The translations under genes were made by a program, and so were the position numbers. 48,791 bases of DNA from Streptomyces tailanensis. Its GTDB lineage: Bacteria > Actinomycetota > Actinomycetes > Streptomycetales > Streptomycetaceae. The first letter of the stretch is position 1. Each line of letters starts with the position of its first letter. The notes under the pieces were generated by a model. The model made no database searches, was not told the DNA's origin, and saw only the letters and a program-made list of their open reading frames with translations. The stretch spans positions 121,033-169,823 of the forward strand of contig NZ_VTHJ01000012.1 in the NCBI RefSeq assembly GCF_008386495.1. Reading direction: 5' to 3'. Positions 16,352-23,198 of this stretch are shown here, piece after piece.

Positions 16352-16570
16352 ATGTGGAGAGGGAAGGAAGGCACGGAATCCGAAGACTCTGGACGGGCGG
16401 AAACTCTCTGTCCCGGCTTCCTGAGCGAACCTTCGGCCATTCCCGGATGCCCTGTATGTCTGTCTCGCTGCGTCGCCAGAGAAAATGCGCGCTCCACGGG
16501 TGACCACAGCGCGCTTTCCGACGCGAATGTTGAGCTGCGTCGGCATCAGGCAGAGGCGCATGCCTCGTGA
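16352..16570 (+). CDS. Small Cys-containing hypothetical protein
   Basis: A 72-residue protein whose end, CPVCLSRCVAREN...GDHSALSDANVELRRHQAEAH, resembles a recurrent small Streptomyces family with a CPxC pair and a His-rich tail. The ATG at 16352 is chosen; a TTG at 16331 opens the frame. Its TGA overlaps the GTG of the next gene (GTGA), which supports it being translated. The metal-like Cys/His pattern could bind zinc, but this is inference. Confidence 0.55.
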   Translation: MWRGKEGTESEDSGRAETLCPGFLSEPSAIPGCPVCLSRCVARENARSTGDHSALSDANVELRRHQAEAHAS

Positions 16571-16770
16571 GCAAAGGAAGAGGCTCAGACCCGGACCGCT
16601 CTACCGACTGGCCGTTGATGACCATACGGATCTCCCGTGACTCCGGACGGACTTGGGAACCCCCGCGTCCTGTTTTCACGACGGACGACCTCGCGCCTCT
16701 GATCACGGCTGAATGGCCGCCATGCCGCTGCCGACGCTGCACTGCGCGCAGCCAGGACCCGGCCCGCTGA
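16567..16770 (+). CDS. Small protein with C-terminal WPPCRCRRC motif
   Basis: A 67-residue protein from a GTG overlapping the previous stop. It contains MTIRISRDSGRTWEPPRP and ends near AEWPPCRCRRCTARS. The WPPCRC-x-RC cluster matches the minus-strand protein at 12853-13029, so the two belong to one small family on either side of this regulatory patch. Function unknown. Confidence 0.6.
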   Translation: MSKGRGSDPDRSTDWPLMTIRISRDSGRTWEPPRPVFTTDDLAPLITAEWPPCRCRRCTARSQDPAR

Positions 16771-16871
16771 GATCCGTTTCCCACTCTCCCTCAACTTCCG
16801 CCCACCAGGGGCGTAAGCGCGGTCGGCCATGACCGCGATCAGCTGAGCAGCAGGAACAGGAAGGTGCAGCA

Positions 16872-17105
16872 ATGCTGAACGGAAGTGACCTGTACGCGCT
16901 CGACATCGACGGGGCGTCGTTCGTGAAAGCCTGCGGCGGCAACACCCACCCCGACGGGGAATCCTGCGTGACCCTCGCCCGGATCGGGGACGGCGCCTGG
17001 GCCCTCGGCGACAGCAAGCGGCCCGGCGCGGAGCCGCTCCGCTTCACGACGGAGGAACTCGACGCGGCCGGGATCAATCCGGCGCGGTTCGGGCTCTCCG
17101 CCTGA
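16872..17105 (+). CDS. DUF397-domain protein
   Basis: A 77-residue protein with a DUF397-like core: GASFVKACGGNTHPDGESCVTLARIGDGAWALGDSKRPGAEPLRFTTEE. The start ATG follows AGGAAGG. Such proteins pair with XRE-DUF5753 regulators, here the one ending at 16313, and are proposed to act as their antagonists or antitoxin-like partners. A GC hairpin follows at 17121. Confidence 0.85.
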   Translation: MLNGSDLYALDIDGASFVKACGGNTHPDGESCVTLARIGDGAWALGDSKRPGAEPLRFTTEELDAAGINPARFGLSA

Positions 17106-17120
17106 CATCCCCTACAGCAG

Positions 17121-17163
17121 GCGGCCGGTTCCGGTTCCCGTCCACCGAGCCGGGACCGGCCGC
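17121..17163 (+). terminator. GC hairpin terminator after DUF397 gene
   Basis: GCGGCCGGTTCCGG pairs with CCGGGACCGGCCGC (14-bp arms, one wobble mismatch, 15-nt loop) 15 bp after the DUF397 stop. Confidence 0.6.
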
Positions 17164-17198
17164 GCCGCCCCTCCCACGCCCTCGATCGGAAGCGACTG

Positions 17199-17684
17199 GT
17201 GCACCACCACGGCTATCTGTGGACCGGCCCGAAAGAACGCTTCGACAGCGAAGCCCTACGTCGGCCCCCGCACCCCGAGCCGCCCCCAGTCGGCGCGAGA
17301 CCGGAGCTGATCCAGCGCTACCGGGAGGTGGCGGCGGAGTTCCGGGGCGTCGATCTTCCGCCGCTGGAGACGGCGTACTGGCTGATCAAGCCGCCATCCC
17401 TGGTTCGCGGCACGTGGGAGGAGGCGAAGGACGCGGCAGTCTGGCTCGGCGAGCGGCTGGCCGAGTACGCGCCCAGGTTCGCCTCCGACCACGACCGCGA
17501 CATCACCCTCCTGGCCACACTCGTCAACTCCGCTGCGCAGCGGCTGAATTCGGGAGCGGACGTGTCCCTCGGCCGCTACCTCGAACGACCTACGTACCTC
17601 TCCCTGACCGTGGTGACATGCTCCCCGAACCGCTCGAAGCCCGAGCTGGGCTGTCCTGTCGCCCATGGGCGGACCGGAGCTTAG
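17199..17684 (+). CDS. Hypothetical protein
   Basis: A 161-residue soluble protein from GTG 17199 (MHHHGYLWTGPKERFDSEALRRP). The middle is helical: ELIQRYREVAAEFRGVDLPPLE, then AKDAAVWLGERLAEYAP. The last 25 residues look atypical. I do not recognise the family. Its TAG overlaps the stop of the convergent methyltransferase within four bases. Confidence 0.65.
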   Translation: MHHHGYLWTGPKERFDSEALRRPPHPEPPPVGARPELIQRYREVAAEFRGVDLPPLETAYWLIKPPSLVRGTWEEAKDAAVWLGERLAEYAPRFASDHDRDITLLATLVNSAAQRLNSGADVSLGRYLERPTYLSLTVVTCSPNRSKPELGCPVAHGRTGA

Positions 17685-18331
17685 GGCCGACGGCGCGCGA
17701 ACAGGATCGCCCCCGGCGCGCTCTCGTCGAGGTCGAGCAGGAGTTGGGCTTCGACGGTGAAACCGGCGTCGCGCAGCCAGGTCGCCACTCGGTCGGGGCG
17801 GCGGCGGTGGACGTGGACGTTCATCGGGTGGCCGCCGTAGCCCTGTGTCTTCAGGGTCGACTCGTCGCCTACGTGGAAGCCGAGCAGGAGTGGTCCGCCG
17901 GGGCGCAACACCCGCCGGAAATGGGCGAAGACGGTGGGAACGGCGTCGTCGGGGACGTGGATCAGTGACCAGAAGGCGAGCAGGCCGGCGAGCGAGGCGT
18001 CGGCGAGGTCGAGGTCGGTCATCGAGCCCACCTCGAACCGCAGGCCGGGATGGTCACGCCGGGCGACGTCGATCATCACGGGGGAGAGGTCGATACCGAA
18101 GGCGTCCACGCCCAACTCCCGCAGGTGAGCGGTGACATGGCCGGGGCCGCAGCCCACGTCCGCGACCGGCCCGCCGCCGTCGGCGATGCGTACCAGGTCG
18201 GCGAACAGGGACAGAGCCGCTCGAAGGTACGGTTTCCCGGCCAGCGCCTCGCGTAGGAGGTCGGCGTAGTCGGCCGCGACCGTGTCGTAGGAGGTCCGAG
18301 TGTCTGCCAGCCAGCGATCCGCGTCGTCCAT
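17681..18331 (-). CDS. Class I SAM-dependent methyltransferase
   Basis: A 216-residue methyltransferase. Motif I is VADVGCGPGHVTAHLRELG, followed by FGIDLSPVMIDVAR (motif II), an LADASLAGLLAFWSLIHVPDD segment and VLRPGGPLLLGFHVG (motif IV/post region). The frame extends to 18370, but the ATG at 18331 (MDDADRWLADTRTSYDTVAADYADLL) is the conventional start. The substrate is unknown. It is divergent from the LuxR-type gene. Confidence 0.88.
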   Translation of the reverse strand: MDDADRWLADTRTSYDTVAADYADLLREALAGKPYLRAALSLFADLVRIADGGGPVADVGCGPGHVTAHLRELGVDAFGIDLSPVMIDVARRDHPGLRFEVGSMTDLDLADASLAGLLAFWSLIHVPDDAVPTVFAHFRRVLRPGGPLLLGFHVGDESTLKTQGYGGHPMNVHVHRRRPDRVATWLRDAGFTVEAQLLLDLDESAPGAILFARRRP

Positions 18332-18450
18332 GCGTCGACACGGTAGTCCAGGGATCGGTCGCCCTGACATGTGTCATTGAAATTTTGAACATGTCGGCGC
18401 CGGGGTGCGTATAGAACGGGCGTCACGACTTCAGCGGAAGGACACGCGAA

Positions 18451-19137
18451 GTGCGATCCCCCCGGCACGTCGGCATCACCGTTCCCGCAACTCGTTCCCG
18501 TGGTCTGTCCGTCGCGCTCGCCTGTGCTCAGCGTGACTGGCCGCACCGCGACTGGCCCGCCCCGGACGACCCGTACGTACACCGGGTGCTGCACATGGCG
18601 CCGCCCTACCGGGGGCTCCATGAGGCCGACGTCGATGTCGTGATCCTGCGCTGCGAGGACCCGTCGGTCTCGTTCCCGGGGCTGCTGAAGGCGATGGGGG
18701 CGATGAGCGCTCCGGTGATCGTCGTCAGCCCGCGCCGGGACGGCGAGGCGGTCGTCGAGGCGTTCCGGGGCGGGGCCGGCTATCTGGTCGAGGGGGATTA
18801 CTGCACCTGCATGCTCTCCTCGGCGGTCATGGCCGCCACGGTCGGCCACACCTACCTCTCGCCGATCGCCTGCGCCACCATCCGGGACGCGGCCCAGCGG
18901 ATGCCGGACGCCCAGGAGGCGACGGAGCGGCTGCGCTCTCTGCTCTCGCCCCGGGAACGGCAGATCATGGAGCTCCTCTCCACCGGCCTCGGCGCCCAGG
19001 AGATCGGGCTGCGGTTAGGACTGAGCGAGAAGCCCGTCCGCAACAACCTCAGCAACATCTACGCCAAGCTGGACGTCCGGGGGAGTACGGAAGCGGTACT
19101 GAGGTGGCTGGGGGCCGCCTCCGCTGTTCGCGTATGA
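18451..19137 (+). CDS. LuxR-type regulator with receiver-like N-terminus
   Basis: A 228-residue protein with a C-terminal LuxR helix-turn-helix: LSPRERQIMELLSTGLGAQEIGLRLGLSEKPVRNNLSNIYAKLDV (about residues 165-210). The first about 130 residues resemble a response-regulator fold (VDVVILRCED; APVIVVSPRRDGEAVVEAFRGGAGYLVE). The acidic pocket residues expected near the start are missing, so it may be phosphorylation-independent. GTG start after GGAAGGA. A 17-bp duplication spans its stop. Confidence 0.85.
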   Translation: MRSPRHVGITVPATRSRGLSVALACAQRDWPHRDWPAPDDPYVHRVLHMAPPYRGLHEADVDVVILRCEDPSVSFPGLLKAMGAMSAPVIVVSPRRDGEAVVEAFRGGAGYLVEGDYCTCMLSSAVMAATVGHTYLSPIACATIRDAAQRMPDAQEATERLRSLLSPRERQIMELLSTGLGAQEIGLRLGLSEKPVRNNLSNIYAKLDVRGSTEAVLRWLGAASAVRV

Positions 19138-19161
19138 GAACGAGTCGCGTATGAGAACGAG
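19128..19161 (+). repeat. 17-bp tandem duplication over the luxR-type stop codon
   Basis: TCGCGTATGAGAACGAG occurs twice in direct succession (19128-19144 and 19145-19161). The first copy contains the stop TGA and the second runs into the terminator hairpin. A recent slippage event is the simplest cause. Confidence 0.9.
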
Positions 19162-19185
19162 CCCCCGCGTCCCCACGGGGGCTCG
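19158..19185. terminator. Bidirectional terminator hairpin
   Basis: CGAGCCCCCG pairs with CGGGGGCTCG (10-bp perfect arms, 8-nt loop) between the convergent LuxR-type gene and the secreted-protein gene. Confidence 0.7.
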
Positions 19186-19283
19186 ATCCCGTCGCACCAG
19201 CCGGTTGCCGCTCTTGCACCGGCTGGTCGTTCTCTTTCGTTCACCTCTATCCGCTGCTCGCTGCTGCTTCTGCTCGCTATTCG

Positions 19284-20075
19284 CTATTCGATGGAGACAT
19301 CCGACAGCGGGATTTCGACGTCGGTCACATTCGCGCCGCCCTCACCGAATCCGGGCTCGGAGCGGACGCTTTTCGTGCTGTTGAGAAGCCCATTGGCCTG
19401 GGGCGTACCGCACTGCACGTTCCGCAGCCAGAGGCGGCCGTCCGGGGTTCCGCTGTTCAGGAGCTGCGGATAGAAGACGTGAACGCTGGTGGCTCCCTCA
19501 CTGGGGGAGAAGAAGACCGTCTTGCCGTCCTGTGCTTCCTTGTACGTCGCCCGCAGGAATCCGCTCACGTCGGTGCGCTTGTGGGACCACATGAAGAAGG
19601 CGATGTGGTCCGCCTTCACGGTGTCGCTCCTGGTGAAGGAGAACGAGGACGTGGTGTCGTCACGCTTGATATTGATTTCCTGCGTGTTGAACTTGACGCC
19701 GATCTCGAAGAACGAGCTCCCCAACTTCGTGCTGCCGTCCACGCCGAAGCCGTTCTCCAACTGGATGACGCGGGTCGCGGAGGCGGTGCCGCTGAAGGAC
19801 TTGGTCGCGGGAGTGCTGACCCCGCAGTTGTCGGTCACGCTGGTGACCCGCTCGTTGGGGCCGAGGCTGTTCGCCTTGTTCTGGACGTCGACGAACTCGC
19901 AGTTCTCCAGTTTGTCCGAGTCCGTACGGCAGTCCGTGGCCACCTCGTCGGGGGTGGCGGCACCCGCGCTGTACATCAGCGGGACGGCCAGCCCGAGGGC
20001 GGCGACCGGCGCCAGGGCGAGGGTGATGCGCTTCTTCTTGCTGCGGTGGCTGCCGCTGCGCCCGGTGCGTGACAT
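19284..20075 (-). CDS. Secreted protein, paralogue-like partner of the upstream secreted protein
   Basis: A 263-residue exported protein. The first about 40 residues are a Lys/Arg-rich n-region, a hydrophobic core (LALAPVAALGLAVPLMYSA) and an AxA cleavage site (AGA-ATPDE). The mature part is Ser/Thr-rich beta-strand sequence with three or four cysteines (CRTDSDKLENC; TDNCGVS; NVQCGTP), suggesting disulfides. The strand pattern SFSGTASATRVIQLENGFG...SSFFEIGVKFN is loosely like aerolysin-type beta proteins, which is only an impression. The ATG follows AGGAG. It shares the mature start (A)TPDE and the ERVT..CG layout with the upstream gene product. Confidence 0.75.
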   Translation of the reverse strand: MSRTGRSGSHRSKKKRITLALAPVAALGLAVPLMYSAGAATPDEVATDCRTDSDKLENCEFVDVQNKANSLGPNERVTSVTDNCGVSTPATKSFSGTASATRVIQLENGFGVDGSTKLGSSFFEIGVKFNTQEINIKRDDTTSSFSFTRSDTVKADHIAFFMWSHKRTDVSGFLRATYKEAQDGKTVFFSPSEGATSVHVFYPQLLNSGTPDGRLWLRNVQCGTPQANGLLNSTKSVRSEPGFGEGGANVTDVEIPLSDVSIE

Positions 20076-20887
20076 GCGTGTCTCCTACAGGGGAAGGGAA
20101 AAGGGAAGGGGGAGGGGGAGGGGGAGAGAAACGGAAGAGCGGCCGGGGGCCAGCAGTCCTCCAGTACGACCTTGGAGGTGCCGTCCGCGAGCCCGGGCGT
20201 GCCTGCGGCGCTCTCCAGGATGACCGGGCCCTCGACCACTTCCTGGGCCACGAAGTTCTGCTCGGGGGAGGGGTTCACGGCGAAGCTTCCGGGATCGGCG
20301 TCGAGGTGCACGCGCCATTCGCCGGTCATGCGCTGGATCTTCGGGGTGAACGTCACGTGCATGATCTTGCCGACGGGGACTTCCCGCTGTTCCGACTCGC
20401 TGGCGGTGGCCGACTTGATGGTCATGTCCAGCGTGCCCTTGTGCTTCACCCAGGAGCCGCTCAGGGCGCCGAAGAGACCGCCGAGGGCGCCCTGCTGGGT
20501 CACTCTGTAGATGCCCTGGCCCTGAGCCACCGTCTTCGAGAACTCGGTGGTCACCTTGGACGGTTCGGTGGCGTTCGGCTCGCAGTTCGGGAAGTCGACG
20601 GTGACCTTCTCCGTGGGGCCGTCGAAGACCTCGAACTTCGTCTCGACGAAATCACAGGTGTCGGACCGGAATCCATCGGCGAAGCCGCCTCCGAAATCAG
20701 CTGTCGACTGCTGTTTTCCGTTGAGGACCGCGGTCCTTTCGCACATCGCCATGATCTCATCGGGCGTCTTCTCCTCGGCCGCGTTGGCCGATGGGAGCAG
20801 CACGGTGACGGCGGCCGCGCCGGTCGCCAGTGAAGCGCCGATCGCGATGTACCGGACCTTCTTGTTCCTGAACCGCCTCTTGGCCAT
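19976..20887 (-). CDS. Secreted protein, stop possibly lost by slippage
   Basis: An exported protein of up to 303 residues. The signal peptide has RRFRNKK, the core YIAIGASLATGAAAVTVLL, and cleavage after SANA. The mature protein starts AEEKTPDEIMAMC and contains VTVDFPNC and GLFGALSGSWVKHKGTLDMTI. The recognisable part ends near VVLEDCW at about 20150. Beyond that the frame reads Pro/Ser/Phe-rich sequence from a C-rich tract and runs 100 bp into the next gene in another frame. A one-base change in the tract would end it at a TAG near 20085, just before the next ribosome site. The true end is therefore uncertain. The start ATG is at 20887, not the upstream 21010. Confidence 0.7.
   Translation of the reverse strand: MAKRRFRNKKVRYIAIGASLATGAAAVTVLLPSANAAEEKTPDEIMAMCERTAVLNGKQQSTADFGGGFADGFRSDTCDFVETKFEVFDGPTEKVTVDFPNCEPNATEPSKVTTEFSKTVAQGQGIYRVTQQGALGGLFGALSGSWVKHKGTLDMTIKSATASESEQREVPVGKIMHVTFTPKIQRMTGEWRVHLDADPGSFAVNPSPEQNFVAQEVVEGPVILESAAGTPGLADGTSKVVLEDCWPPAALPFLSPSPSPFPFPFPCRRHACHAPGAAAATAARRSASPSPWRRSPPSGWPSR
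20090..20124 (+). other. G-run tract (potential G-quadruplex) between the two secreted-protein genes
   Basis: Six runs of three to five G on the plus strand, separated by one to four A, a sequence able to form a G-quadruplex. It lies just upstream of the ribosome site of the 20075 gene, on its template strand, and within the doubtful end of the gene before it. Confidence 0.7.
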
Positions 20888-21019
20888 GTGTGAATCGCTC
20901 CTTGGGGGTGGCTTTACCTTGCGCTTGAGGATTATTGGGCTCCGGTCGAAGACCAAGACAGAGTCAAATGTCCCTACTCGCGGGTCACTTGGGGTTGCGA
21001 GCGCAATCATCGAGCCGCT

Positions 21020-21038
21020 ATCTGACGCTCCATCAGAT
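21020..21038. promoter_or_regulatory. Operator-like palindrome ATCTGACG-CTC-CATCAGAT
   Basis: Eight-base arms with one mismatch around a 3-bp centre, ending 46 bp before the SDR start codon. This is the most extended copy of the motif also present at 232, 9449, 9580, 21837 and 21897. Confidence 0.65.
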
Positions 21039-21084
21039 ATCTCGGTACGCTGACCTCGGTCAACGCACCCCGAAGGGAGTCCGC

Positions 21085-21840
21085 ATGGGCAAGCTCGACG
21101 GACGTGTCGTCCTCGTCACAGGCGCCGCGCGCGGCCAGGGCGAGCAGGAGGCCCGGCTGTTCCGGGCGGAGGGGGCCGCTGTCGTGGTCGCCGACGTCCT
21201 CGACGACCAGGGCGAGACCCTCGCCAAGGAGATCGGCGCGCTCTACGTCCACCTGGACGTGAGCCGCGAGGCCGACTGGGCGGCCGCCGTGATCGCCGCG
21301 AAGGAGGCGTACGGCCGTGTCGACGGCCTCGTCAACAACGCCGGTGTCCTGCGCTTCAACTCCCTCGTCGACACCTCTCTCGACGAGTTCATGCAGGTCG
21401 TCCAGGTCAACCAGGTCGGCGTCTTCCTCGGCATCAAGACCCTGGCTCCCGAGATCGAGGCGGCCGGCGGCGGGACCATCGTCAATACCGCCTCGTACAC
21501 CGGGATGACGGGCATGGCGTACGTCGGCGCGTACGCGGCGACCAAGCACGCGATCGTCGGCCTCACCCGCGTGGCCGCGCTGGAGCTGGCCCGCAAGGGC
21601 ATCCGGGTCAACGCGGTCTGCCCCGGCGCCATCGACACCGCGATGTCCGACCCCGGTGACGGCGCCTCCGCCGAGACCATCGACCGGCTGTACCGCAAGC
21701 GGGTTCCCCTCGGCCGCATCGGCCGACCGGACGAGGTGGCCCGGCTGGCGCTGTTCCTGTCGTGCGCGGACTCGTCGTACATCACCGGGCAGCCGTTCGT
21801 GATCGACGGGGGGTGGCTGGCGGGGGTGAGTCTTGGCTGA
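21085..21840 (+). CDS. Short-chain dehydrogenase/reductase (SDR)
   Basis: A 251-residue classical SDR. The NAD(P) motif TGAARGQG is at about residues 12-19, NNAG near residue 88, catalytic Ser near 137 (NTASYTG), and Tyr150/Lys154 in YAATK. An acidic residue, VVADV (about 40), fits NAD preference. The C-terminal GQPFVIDGGW is also typical. Reaction: oxidation of a secondary alcohol or the reverse; substrate unknown. ATG after GAAGGGAG. A palindromic operator sits upstream and another overlaps its stop. It heads the catabolic block to 26.4 kb. Confidence 0.93.
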   Translation: MGKLDGRVVLVTGAARGQGEQEARLFRAEGAAVVVADVLDDQGETLAKEIGALYVHLDVSREADWAAAVIAAKEAYGRVDGLVNNAGVLRFNSLVDTSLDEFMQVVQVNQVGVFLGIKTLAPEIEAAGGGTIVNTASYTGMTGMAYVGAYAATKHAIVGLTRVAALELARKGIRVNAVCPGAIDTAMSDPGDGASAETIDRLYRKRVPLGRIGRPDEVARLALFLSCADSSYITGQPFVIDGGWLAGVSLG

Positions 21841-21851
21841 CGGTACGTCAG
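21837..21851. promoter_or_regulatory. Operator-like palindrome CTGACG-GTA-CGTCAG
   Basis: Perfect 6-bp arms, 3-bp centre. The TGA inside the left arm is the SDR stop codon. It stands 60 bp before a second copy, upstream of the LLM gene at 21950. Confidence 0.6.
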
Positions 21852-21894
21852 CTATTGACGCTCCAGGGACTCGGTGGAACAGTCGGCGGCATAG

Positions 21895-21913
21895 ATCTGA
21901 CGAACTGTCAGAT
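21895..21913. promoter_or_regulatory. Operator-like palindrome ATCTGAC-GAACT-GTCAGAT
   Basis: Seven-base perfect arms around a 5-bp centre, 37 bp before the TTG start of the LLM gene. Its position fits repression at a promoter, and with the site at 21837 it could allow cooperative binding. Confidence 0.65.
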
Positions 21914-21949
21914 AAGCCGGTGGGGATGACGCGGGGACGGTGAACCTCC

Positions 21950-23068
21950 TTGGAAATCGGGCTCTTTGTACAGGGATACGTGGGCAAGCGGGCCGAGACC
22001 GACCCGCTCGCGGAGCACAAGGCGCTGATGGAGGAGACCGAGTACGTCATCCAGGCGGACAAGTCCGGCTTCAAGTACGCGTGGGCGTCGGAGCACCACT
22101 TCCTGGAGGAGTACTCGCACCTCTCCGCCAACGACGTGTTCCTGGGGTACCTGGCGCACGCGACGGAGCGGATTCATCTGGGGTCGGGGATCTTCAATCC
22201 CCTCGCCCAGGTCAACCACCCCGTCAAGGTCGCCGAGAAGGTCGCCATGCTCGACCATCTCAGCGAGGGCCGCTTCGAGTTCGGCAGCGGGCGCGGGGCC
22301 GGCTCCCACGAGATCCTCGGCTTCATCCCCGGTGTCACCGACATGAACTACACCAAGGAGATCTGGGAAGAGACCATCGCCGAGTTCCCCAAGATGTGGC
22401 TCCAGGACGAGTACGTCGGCTTCCAGGGCAAGCACTGGTCGCTGCCGCCGCGGAAGATCCTGCCGAAGCCGTACGGGAAGTCCCACCCCGCGATGTGGTA
22501 CGCCGCCGGGTCGCCGCCGTCGTACGCCATGGCCGCGAGGAAAGGGCTCGGCGTGCTCGGCTTCAGCGTGCAGAAGGTCTCCGACATGGAGTGGGTGCTG
22601 GAGCAGTACAAGACCGCGATCGTCGACGCCGAGCCGGTCGGGGACTTCGTCAACGACAACGTGATGGTGACGACGACGGCGATCTGCGCGCCCACGCATG
22701 ACGAGGCGGTGCGGATCGCCGTGAAGGGCGGGCTGCACTATCTGCCGTCGCTGGTGTTCCGGTATCACGACACGTTCCCCCGGCCCGAGGGGTTCCCCGT
22801 CTGGCCGGAGACGTTGCCTCCGTACGACGAGGAGTTCATCGAGCTGCTCATCTCCGAGGAGTTGCTGATCTGCGGGGATCCGGACGAGGTGCTCACCCAG
22901 TGCAAGCGGTGGGAGCAGGCCGGGGCGGATCAGTTGAGCTTCGGGTTGCCGGTGGGGGTGCCGAAGGAGGAGACGTTGCAGACGATCCGGTTGGTGGGGG
23001 AGCACGTGATTCCGAAGATCGATACGGATCCTGTGCATCGCACTTCGCGATTCCGAGGGGCTGCTTGA
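21950..23068 (+). CDS. LLM-class flavin/F420-dependent oxidoreductase
   Basis: A 372-residue luciferase-like protein. It starts IGLFVQGYVG, with the active-site region WASEHHFLEEY (about residues 47-57), then IHLGSGIFNPLAQVNHPVKVAEKVAMLDHLSEGRFEFGSGRG, the cofactor-binding strand. SEHHF resembles bacterial luciferase/alkanal monooxygenase members, so FMN is as likely as F420. Start: the only fitting codon is TTG at 21950, beginning LEIGLF. Two operator-like palindromes precede it. A flavin monooxygenase next to an aldehyde dehydrogenase suggests oxidative cleavage of a side chain. Confidence 0.9.
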   Translation: MEIGLFVQGYVGKRAETDPLAEHKALMEETEYVIQADKSGFKYAWASEHHFLEEYSHLSANDVFLGYLAHATERIHLGSGIFNPLAQVNHPVKVAEKVAMLDHLSEGRFEFGSGRGAGSHEILGFIPGVTDMNYTKEIWEETIAEFPKMWLQDEYVGFQGKHWSLPPRKILPKPYGKSHPAMWYAAGSPPSYAMAARKGLGVLGFSVQKVSDMEWVLEQYKTAIVDAEPVGDFVNDNVMVTTTAICAPTHDEAVRIAVKGGLHYLPSLVFRYHDTFPRPEGFPVWPETLPPYDEEFIELLISEELLICGDPDEVLTQCKRWEQAGADQLSFGLPVGVPKEETLQTIRLVGEHVIPKIDTDPVHRTSRFRGAA

Positions 23069-23079
23069 GGTCTGAGTGG

Positions 23080-23150
23080 CGGCTGCGGGTCGGTGGGGGC
23101 TGGTCGCGCCCCGCGGCGGAGCCGCTGATGTCACAGCCCCGCGCCCCTTA
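23080..23150. repeat. Dispersed Streptomyces-type intergenic repeat
   Basis: GGCTGCGGGT...GGTCGCG ... GCCCCGCGCCCCTTA is a form of a short intergenic repeat common in Streptomyces. A related copy is at 38921-38979. It fills most of the 130-bp gap before the deacylase gene. Confidence 0.5.
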
Positions 23151-23198
23151 AAGGCTAGGTGGCACCCCATTCTTACTAGGCGCCCGGAGAGGTGAGTC

